NCBI GenBank assembly: GCA_023475025.1
Contig: JAMCWB010000058.1
Coordinates: forward strand, 3,331 to 35,835
DNA from: Gammaproteobacteria bacterium
GTDB taxonomy: Bacteria > Pseudomonadota > Gammaproteobacteria > Pseudomonadales > Pseudomonadaceae
Length of the DNA: 32,505 bases
Direction: 5' to 3'
Part shown: positions 27,034 through 32,505 of the stretch, piece after piece
Layout of the letters: the number at the start of each line of letters is the position of its first letter
How positions within the stretch are numbered: the first letter of the stretch is position 1
Translations under genes and position numbers: made by a program
The notes under the pieces: generated by a model
The model's database searches: none
What the model was told of the DNA's origin: nothing
What the model saw: the letters and a program-made list of their open reading frames with translations, nothing else

Positions 27034-27175
27034 GGGCTGAAGGCTGAAGGCTGAAGGCTGGAAGCTGGAAGCCTTGTAATTGTGTGGGTGGCTTGATTCT
27101 GGGTTGATAGCTTAACAACCCACCCAGATCCTGATACTTCCAGCTTCCAGCTTCCAGCTTCCAGCGCCGCAGGCC
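27034..27175. repeat. heptamer-armed repeat element B
   Basis: The left arm (27035-27071) holds GGCTGAA units, then GCTGGAAGCTGGAAG. A core (about 27072-27137) follows, beginning TTGTAATTGTGTGGGTGGC and ending ACCCACCCAGATCCTGATA. The right arm (27137-27164) is CTTCCAG repeated, complementary to the GCTGGAA units. The core itself contains the dyad TGGGTGG/CCACCCA. It is followed directly by the phoH stop. The same core is seen in element D. Confidence 0.85.
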
Positions 27176-27184
27176 TCCGGTCTG

Positions 27185-28567
27185 CTAGAGGTGTGATTCG
27201 GCGTATTCGGCGAGTATTGAGCGTGGTACGCCTTGCAAGTGAATGTGGACGCCGTGGGGGAAGTCTTTGAAGCATTCGGTGAGGTAGGTGAGGCCGGAGC
27301 TGGTGGCGTTCAGGTAGGGCGTATCTATCTGTGCCAGGTTGCCGAGGCAGACGACTTTTGAACCGTTACCGGCGCGGGTGATGATGGTCTTGATCTGGTG
27401 CGGGGTCAGATTCTGGCTTTCGTCGATCAGGATGAAGCTTTGCTGGAAGCTGCGGCCGCGGATGTAGTTCATGGATTTGAATTGCAGGGGGACGCGGTCA
27501 AGGATGTAGTCCACACTGCTGCGGCTGCATTCATCGTCCATGTGCAGAGCTTCCAGGTTATCAGTGATGGCACCCAGCCAGGGCTCCATTTTCTCTGCCT
27601 CGGTGCCGGGCAGAAAGCCGATATCCTCGTCCAGACCCTGAATGCTGCGGGTGGCGATGATGCGTCGATAGGTCTTGCTGACCATGGTCTGTTCGATGGC
27701 GGCGGCCAGTGCCAGAATGGTTTTACCCGAGCCGGCGGCGCCGGTGAGATTGACCAGGTGGATGTCCGGATCGAGCAGGGCATACATGGCCAGCGCCTGA
27801 TAGATGTCCCTTGGCCGCAGGCCCCAGGCCTGTTGGTGCAGTAAGGGCTCCCGGTGCAGGTCGCGTAGCTCGACCTGTTCACCATTGATCTGTTTGACCC
27901 AGCCAACAAAACCCTGTTCATCGATGATGAAATCATTCACATGCAGGGGCGGCAAGCTGTCCTGGCGTTGCAGACGGTGGATGGTCTGGCCGTTGAGCTG
28001 CGTGGTCTCGACCCGGTTGACGCTATCCCAGAAGGAGCCTTGAACCTGGTGGTAACCCTGCGCGAGCAGGGAAATATCGTCGAGCAGCTGGTCGGTATGG
28101 TAATCCTCGGCGTCAATGCCGCAGGCGCGGGCCTTGAGCCGCATATTGATATCTTTGGAGACCAGGACGATGCGTCCTTCGGGGTGGCGGTTCTGTAGCT
28201 GGCAGAGCTGGTTGATGATCTTGTTGTCGTTGAGGTCGTTGGGCAGGCAGTGTGCGGGAAGCGGGGCTTTGTCCATCAGGATGGCAAGGCTACCCATGTC
28301 ACCCAGTTTGTCGCGGCTGATGGGTACGCCTTGTTCGACCTGGTCGGGTGGTGCGTCGGCGAGGGTTTTGTCGATCAGGCGGATGGCCTGGCGGCAGTCG
28401 GCGGCGGTGCTGGATTTGCCGGATTTGAGTTTGTCGAGTTCTTCCAGGACGGTCATCGGGATGATGACCTGGTGTTCTTCAAAGTTGAGTAAGCCGTTGG
28501 GGTCGTGGATAAGGACGTTGGTGTCGAGTACGTAAAAGGTGGGTCGTGTGACGTTGCACGCTTCCAT
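27185..28567 (-). CDS. PhoH-family ATPase with N-terminal PIN domain
   Basis: This is a 460-residue protein. A PIN nuclease domain (about residues 10-150) starts FYVLDTNVLIHDP with catalytic Asp15. It is joined to a PhoH ATPase domain (about 240-460) with Walker A GAAGSGKT (276-283) and Walker B FILIDESQ (378-385). This is the single-chain PIN-PhoH type, proposed to act as an RNA helicase-nuclease; its biological role in Pseudomonas is unclear. The ATG at 28567 is chosen over an in-frame TTG six codons up. The stop lies close behind repeat element B. Confidence 0.93.
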   Translation of the reverse strand: MEACNVTRPTFYVLDTNVLIHDPNGLLNFEEHQVIIPMTVLEELDKLKSGKSSTAADCRQAIRLIDKTLADAPPDQVEQGVPISRDKLGDMGSLAILMDKAPLPAHCLPNDLNDNKIINQLCQLQNRHPEGRIVLVSKDINMRLKARACGIDAEDYHTDQLLDDISLLAQGYHQVQGSFWDSVNRVETTQLNGQTIHRLQRQDSLPPLHVNDFIIDEQGFVGWVKQINGEQVELRDLHREPLLHQQAWGLRPRDIYQALAMYALLDPDIHLVNLTGAAGSGKTILALAAAIEQTMVSKTYRRIIATRSIQGLDEDIGFLPGTEAEKMEPWLGAITDNLEALHMDDECSRSSVDYILDRVPLQFKSMNYIRGRSFQQSFILIDESQNLTPHQIKTIITRAGNGSKVVCLGNLAQIDTPYLNATSSGLTYLTECFKDFPHGVHIHLQGVPRSILAEYAESHL

Positions 28568-28956
28568 AGGCCTGGTACCTCGCAAGGTCGATTTTCCCTG
28601 GCGACACAGCGCTGCAATGCCGCCTGCGACGGCGCATCCGAACCTGGTCTGTGCAGGTTGGTTGATGCACCGTTACCCGGTTTTACCCCGATAACGATGA
28701 CCTTAACAAGCGTTAAAAAGAGAATTTCGTAACCTGACGAATGACCCTGTGCGGTAGCAAAAAAACAGGGTTATAGTGGAAGGCCAAGTCGGTAATCTAT
28801 GTCTGGACTTGGGTCTCGAACTGATGGGTGCACCACCTGCACCACCATCCCTGGCTATCGACGGTCATATGCAGGTGGCTGGCAAAACTACTTGCTGGTC
28901 GCGTGCCACGACGCTTCAATGCCTTCAGCCTTCAGCCTTCAGCCTTCAGCCTCCAA
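28568..28956. other. 389-bp spacer between rhlB and phoH
   Basis: I find no convincing gene here. It contains two small dyads: TTAAC/GTTAA around 28702-28715, and ACCCTGT/ACAGGGT around 28744-28771 (the latter holding an A-run). The solitary heptamer array C is at its right end. The phoH promoter is presumably in the AT-rich part near 28690-28780. Confidence 0.5.
28921..28951. repeat. solitary heptamer array C
   Basis: Four copies of the unit GCCTTCA in tandem, ending GCC (GGCTGAA on the minus strand), start 6 bp beyond the rhlB stop. No complementary arm or B/D-type core is present nearby, so this is a lone arm of the heptamer family. Confidence 0.85.
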
Positions 28957-30504
28957 CTACCGCCGTGGTCGACCACCGCCATCACGCCGCCCGCTGGCGC
29001 GCTTGCGGTTGCGGGCAGCGGCTTCTGCTTGCTCCGCTTCATTGGCATCGCTGGCGGCGCGCTGCTCGGCTGTTTGCTGGCGTTGCGGCAAGGCCTTCAA
29101 GTAGCGCTCTTCTGGTGGGATGCATTCCAGCTTGCCACCGAGCAGTTCTTCGATGGGCGGAATCTGGAAAGCATCGTCTTCACCGGCAAAGCTGATCGAG
29201 GTGCCCTTGGCGCCGGCACGACCGGTGCGGCCGATGCGGTGCACGTAATCTTCCGGGTCTTCCGGCAGGGTGAAGTTGATGACATGACTGATGCCGTCGA
29301 TATGAATGCCGCGCCCGGCGACATCGGTGGCTACCAGTACCCGTAGCTTGCCGTTCTTGAAGTTGTCCAGGGTACGCACGCGCTTGTTCTGGGGGACGTC
29401 ACCGGACAGTTGCGCGGCGTCGATGCCGTGGCGTACCAGGCGCTCCTGGATACGGCGCACTTCATCCTTGCGGTTGGCAAATACCATGACCCGCTCCAGA
29501 TCCAGCTGGGTGACCAGGTTGTACAGCAGCTTGAACTTGTCGCTGCCGCTGACGGCATAGACCAGCTGGGTGACATTTTCCGAGGCGGGGCGTTCGGGTT
29601 CGATCTCGACGATGGCGGGGTTGACCGTCCATTGCTGCGCGAGGTTCATCACGTCATCGCTGAAGGTGGCAGAGAACAGCAGGGTCTGACGGTCGCCCTT
29701 GCGCGGGGTCTGGCGAATGATCTGACGGACCTGGGGAATGAAGCCCATATCCAGCATGCGGTCGGCTTCATCCAGCACCAGGATTTCGATCAGGTCCAGA
29801 TGGACTTCGCCCCGGTTACAGAAGTCGAGCAGGCGACCGGGTGTAGCGACCAGGATGTCGCAGTAGCGCTGTTCCAGCTGGCGCAGCTGCTTGTCGATAT
29901 CCATGCCGCCGACAAAGGTCATGACGTTGAGGTTGCAGTGCTTGGTCAGGCCTTCGGCATCACTGGCAATCTGCATCACCAGTTCACGGGTTGGCGCGAT
30001 GATCAGTGCCCGCGGTTCGCCCATATAGCGCTCATCCGGCGGCGGGGTGTCGAGCAGCTGGGTGATGGTCGAGATCAGGAAGGCAGCGGTTTTGCCGGTG
30101 CCGGTCTGGGCGCGGCCGATGGCGTCCTGACCGATCAGGGTCTTACCGAGCACTTCGGCCTGAATCGGGGTGCAGTAGCTGAAGCCCTGATCGTGAATCG
30201 CACGCATCAGGCTGTCAGCCAGGGGAAAGTCATGGAAGCGAGTCTTGCCGTCAGCGACGGGTACCTGAAAGTCCTGCAGATTCCAGGGTTTTGCTGGTGG
30301 GGCTGCAGGCGCTTTGCGTGGGTGACGTTTGGGCTTGATCGCTGGGGCGGCTTTGTCAGTCTGTTTGGCCGCCGGCTTGCTGGGCTTTTGTGGCGCGTTG
30401 TTGCGCTGGCTGGCTTGTTTGTCTTTGGCCAGCATTTGCTCCAGTGTGTCTTCTTCCAGGGGCTCCCCGGGCTTGTTGAACAGTTTCTTCAGTGCTTTCA
30501 GCAC
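28957..30504 (-). CDS. rhlB: ATP-dependent RNA helicase RhlB, DEAD-box
   Basis: This is a 515-residue helicase. A basic, proline/alanine-rich N-terminal extension (about residues 10-75) precedes the core. The Q motif is [10 protein letters not shown] with CTPIQ, motif I AQTGTGKT (132-139), DEAD 245-248, SAT 278-280, and motif [12 protein letters not shown]. The C-terminal tail (about 460-515) is rich in Glu, Ala and then Arg ([12 protein letters not shown]). This layout fits pseudomonad RhlB, which unwinds RNA and works with the degradosome. The GTG at 30504 gives the family start (V/M)LKALKKLF; a TTG eight codons upstream is rejected. Confidence 0.92.
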   Translation of the reverse strand: MLKALKKLFNKPGEPLEEDTLEQMLAKDKQASQRNNAPQKPSKPAAKQTDKAAPAIKPKRHPRKAPAAPPAKPWNLQDFQVPVADGKTRFHDFPLADSLMRAIHDQGFSYCTPIQAEVLGKTLIGQDAIGRAQTGTGKTAAFLISTITQLLDTPPPDERYMGEPRALIIAPTRELVMQIASDAEGLTKHCNLNVMTFVGGMDIDKQLRQLEQRYCDILVATPGRLLDFCNRGEVHLDLIEILVLDEADRMLDMGFIPQVRQIIRQTPRKGDRQTLLFSATFSDDVMNLAQQWTVNPAIVEIEPERPASENVTQLVYAVSGSDKFKLLYNLVTQLDLERVMVFANRKDEVRRIQERLVRHGIDAAQLSGDVPQNKRVRTLDNFKNGKLRVLVATDVAGRGIHIDGISHVINFTLPEDPEDYVHRIGRTGRAGAKGTSISFAGEDDAFQIPPIEELLGGKLECIPPEERYLKALPQRQQTAEQRAASDANEAEQAEAAARNRKRASGRRDGGGRPRR

Positions 30505-30600
30505 AGGCGTCTCTCGGCAGTTGATCAATAAAATGATCGCATCAGTGTACTGGAGCCGGGGGCCAACTCCAAGCGCTGAAACTGCCGTGATTGCTGGGCT

Positions 30601-31260
30601 TCAGATATCCAGCTGCTGGTTTATCCAGAGGCGGATATCGTTGATTTCTGCCGGGCAGACCTCGTGGGCCATGGCGTATTCATGCCAGCTGACCCGGTGG
30701 CCAACCGCCTGCAGGCGCTCAAAGGCTTCACGGCCCATGGCTGGCCGCACCATATCGTCATGCCGGCCGTGGGCGAAGAAGATATCCAGCGCTGGCGGGT
30801 TGTTGTTGTCCTCAAGCAGGGTGTCCAGGGTCGGGCCATAAGTCGACAGGGCCATGACGCCGGCCAGCGGCCACTGGTTCTGGGCTGCAGCGTGAAGTAC
30901 CACGGCACCACCCTGGGAGAAGCCGGCCAGCACGATGCGGTTGAGTGCGATGCCGTCAGCCAGCTGGGCTTCGACCAGCTCCTTGACGCCGTCGGCGGCG
31001 CTTTGCATATGCTGGTGGTTGATCGCGCGGGCCGGTGACATGCCGAGGATGTCATACCAGCAGGGCATCGGCAGACCACCGTTGATGGTGACCGGGCGGG
31101 TGGGCGCCTGGGGGAAGATAAAGCGCACGCCGTGGTTGGCCGGCAGGCCCAGCATTTCTACCACGGGCACAAAGTCGAAGCAGTCGGCCCCGAGGCCATG
31201 CAGCCAGATGACGCAGGCAGTGGCGGGACGGGTGGGTTCGATAATGTGCGGGGTGGTCAT
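30601..31260 (-). CDS. carboxylesterase, EstB/phospholipase type
   Basis: This is a 219-residue alpha/beta hydrolase of the carboxylesterase 2 family. The oxyanion stretch HGLGAD is near residue 20. The nucleophile serine is in GFSQGG (about residue 115), Asp in HGRHDDMV (about 168) and His in MAHEV (about 200). The family hydrolyses short-chain esters, and some members act as lysophospholipases or protein thioesterases. AGGAG lies 5 nt before the ATG. A homologous esterase gene lies near rhlB in P. aeruginosa as well. Confidence 0.92.
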   Translation of the reverse strand: MTTPHIIEPTRPATACVIWLHGLGADCFDFVPVVEMLGLPANHGVRFIFPQAPTRPVTINGGLPMPCWYDILGMSPARAINHQHMQSAADGVKELVEAQLADGIALNRIVLAGFSQGGAVVLHAAAQNQWPLAGVMALSTYGPTLDTLLEDNNNPPALDIFFAHGRHDDMVRPAMGREAFERLQAVGHRVSWHEYAMAHEVCPAEINDIRLWINQQLDI

Positions 31261-31281
31261 GGGCGCTCCTGGGCTGCAGCG

Positions 31282-31357
31282 GCAAGCTGCAGGCGATAAT
31301 CGGCAAAAACGTTTCGGTGGCTATTTTAACCCGTTTTGGCGTTTGCTTGCAGCTTGC
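31282..31357 (-). other. inverted heptamer-type arms between efpL and the esterase
   Basis: GCAAGCTGCA (31282-31291) is the exact complement of TGCAGCTTGC (31348-31357). The right side contains two GCTTGCA units, a further variant of the heptamer family. Between them is a second short dyad (AAAACG/CGTTTT). It could serve as a terminator or attenuator between the two genes. Confidence 0.55.
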
Positions 31358-31365
31358 AGGTTGTT

Positions 31366-31932
31366 TCAGGCGCGTGACATGAATTTACCGGTGTCGGTAT
31401 TGATGCGCACCACTTCGCCGGTTTCCAGGTATTCAGGGATCTGGATTTCCAGCCCACTGGCAAAGGTGGCGGTTTTGGTGCGCGCACTGGCGGAAGAGCC
31501 CTTGATCGCTGGCGGGGTTTCCTGAATCGGCATTTCGACCACCGCGGGCAGTTCGACGCCGACCAGATTGCCTTCGACCACCAGGCCATAGAGGCCCTGA
31601 ATACCATCGTGCAGGTAGGGCAGCTGCTCCTCGATCTGCCCGGCGCTAAGGGTGAACTGGGCAAAGTCTTCGTTATCCATGAAGGTATAGCCTTCGGCAT
31701 CCTGATAGAGGAACTGGATGGCGCGCTTCTGGAAGTCGATCGGCGTCAGGAAGTCATCCCCGGTCAGACTCTGGTCGAGCTTCTGTTTGGTCTGTACGTG
31801 GTTGAAGCGCACCTTGTACAGGGTAGTGCCGCTGCGCGAGGAAGGGCTCTTGACGTCGATGTTGGAGACGATATACGGCTGGCCGTTGATCTGGATGATC
31901 TGGCCTTTTTTCAGTTCGGCAGCTTTGGGCAT
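31366..31932 (-). CDS. efpL: elongation factor P-like protein EfpL (YeiP)
   Basis: This is a 188-residue, three-domain EF-P paralogue, beginning MPKAAELKKGQIIQINGQPY. The loop that reaches the peptidyl-transfer centre is SPSSRSGTTLYK with Arg33 at the tip. This matches E. coli EfpL/YeiP (SPTARGAATLYK, Arg33) rather than true EF-P. The C-terminal IKGSSASARTKTATFASGLEIQIPEYL is also YeiP-like. The protein relieves ribosome stalling, in E. coli on a broader set of motifs than EF-P. Longer in-frame extensions upstream run into repeat D and are rejected. Confidence 0.93.
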   Translation of the reverse strand: MPKAAELKKGQIIQINGQPYIVSNIDVKSPSSRSGTTLYKVRFNHVQTKQKLDQSLTGDDFLTPIDFQKRAIQFLYQDAEGYTFMDNEDFAQFTLSAGQIEEQLPYLHDGIQGLYGLVVEGNLVGVELPAVVEMPIQETPPAIKGSSASARTKTATFASGLEIQIPEYLETGEVVRINTDTGKFMSRA

Positions 31933-32009
31933 CGGGGTTGCTCGTGGTGGTGATGGTGGTGGCGGGTATTTTCTAGCTTCATGCAAAAAGCGGCAAGGGG
32001 TACTTGCTG

Positions 32010-32210
32010 GGGCTGAAGGCTGAAGGCTGAAGGCTGAAAGCTGAAAGCTGAAAACTGGAAGTCGTATTTTGGTGTGGGTGGTTTTTTCTTGGGCGCTGAA
32101 TGCTGAATGCTTAAGGCTGGAAGTCGAATGCTTGTGTGAGTGGCTTGATCCCGGCTTGACAGCCCAGCCACCCACCCAAACCCTGACGCTTTCAGCTTTC
32201 AGCTTTCAGC
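32010..32210. repeat. heptamer-armed repeat element D (with a duplicated left half)
   Basis: The first left arm (32010-32061) has CTGAAGG units changing to CTGAAAG and then CTGGAAG. A partial core (GTCGTATTTTGGTGTGGGTGG) follows. A second left arm lies at 32094-32123 (GCTGAAT twice, GCTTAAG, GCTGGAAG), then a full core (about 32124-32187) similar to that of element B. The right arm (32188-32209) is GCTTTCA repeated three times, complementary to the GCTGAAA units of the first left arm. Confidence 0.85.
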
Positions 32211-32230
32211 GTTCGGGTTTCTGCCCTGCC

Positions 32231-32505
32231 GTCATGGCGAAGGCCGTAGGCCTGTGGCCATCCATTTTGACCTGGGTTGAGTGCACTCAACTGGATCGCC
32301 ACGCCGCTGCGCGGCTCGCGATGACGCAGAGAGTGTGACAAGGCAGCAGCCGTTGCCACCGTCATGGCGAAGGCCGTAGGCCTGTGGCCATCCATTTTGA
32401 CCTGGGTTGAGTGCACTCAACTGGATCGCCACGCCGCTGCGCGGCTCGCGATGACGCAGAGGGTGCGACAAGGCAGCAGCCGTTGCCACCGTCATGGCGA
32501 AGGCC
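32231..32505. repeat. 130-bp tandem repeat at the window end
   Basis: Copy 1 is 32231-32360, copy 2 is 32361-32490, and copy 3 begins at 32491 and is cut by the window. Copies 1 and 2 differ only at 32332/32462 (A/G) and 32336/32466 (T/C). Each unit holds a perfect 14-bp palindrome TTGAGTGCACTCAA and a half resembling the widespread GTCATnGCGAG-type intergenic repeat, in reverse (GGATCGCCACGCCGC, then CTCGCGATGAC). No gene is supported in 31933-32505. Confidence 0.95.

Noticed and set aside
26892..27275. Open frames with peptide runs such as SAFSLQPSAF in the heptamer arrays
   Set aside because: A 7-bp unit read through gives a repeating peptide without stops. These frames are by-products of the repeat, as at 28776-29195 and 31911-32338.
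32231..32505. 130-bp tandem units or heptamer arrays as a CRISPR array
   Set aside because: There are no unique spacers between short identical repeats and no cas genes. Units are contiguous copies.

Overview
The window is ordinary chromosome of a Pseudomonadaceae-like gammaproteobacterium, with repeat-rich intergenic spacers. The gene order pepA-holC-hypothetical-valS with divergent lptFG, together with rhlB, an EstB-type carboxylesterase, ppnN, folE-folM and a Pseudomonas-type short LOV photoreceptor, points to Pseudomonas sensu lato. The Halopseudomonas (P. pertucinogena) lineage is a guess from feel and composition, not a demonstrated placement.

Layout. 1-3007 (minus) holds three genes of a JetABC / MksFEB SMC-type complex (Wadjet anti-plasmid system or MksBEF condensin). 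The third gene runs off the left edge, so the diagnostic nuclease jetD would lie outside. 3025-8527 (minus) is valS, a small hypothetical gene, holC and pepA; the complex starts only 18 bp behind valS. 8698-10855 (plus) is lptF-lptG (LPS export permease). 10906-15425 (plus) is the class Ia ribonucleotide reductase nrdA and nrdB. It is preceded by a promoter with two NrdR boxes 32 bp apart and by a cobalamin riboswitch; nrdA and nrdB are separated by two oppositely oriented hairpin repeats. 15447-18885 (minus) holds ppnN, an SH3/coiled-coil membrane protein, an RDD protein, a HopJ-family protein and a DUF1244 protein.

18943-22993 looks like a pterin and blue-light response block. It contains folM and folE (minus), a small DUF6482-like gene (plus), a DCC1-like thiol oxidoreductase (minus), a divergent MerR/LitR-like regulator lacking B12 ligands (plus), and a convergent short LOV photoreceptor (minus). 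Between regulator and photoreceptor sit a promoter-like element with TGTAYA repeats and a strong terminator, which together could make a small RNA. The MerR/LOV arrangement matches the PplR / PpSB-LOV cognate pairs of Pseudomonas putida. 23118-24326 has a flavodoxin and a Crp/Fnr regulator placed tail to tail. 24432-26116 is a coupled pair of a class II aldolase-like protein and an alpha/beta hydrolase closely resembling eukaryotic MEST/PEG1. 26104-31932 (minus) holds yaaA, a PIN-PhoH ATPase, rhlB, a carboxylesterase and efpL/yeiP.

Repeats are the other theme. A family of heptamer tandem arrays (GCTGAAG, GCTGGAA, GCTTAAG, GCTTGCA types) occurs in five intergenic spacers. Two copies have a shared core of about 65 bp between inverted arms whose sequence variants change together. 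The right end of the window enters a tandem 130-bp repeat. Nothing in the window is clearly phage, insertion sequence, CRISPR, rRNA or tRNA.
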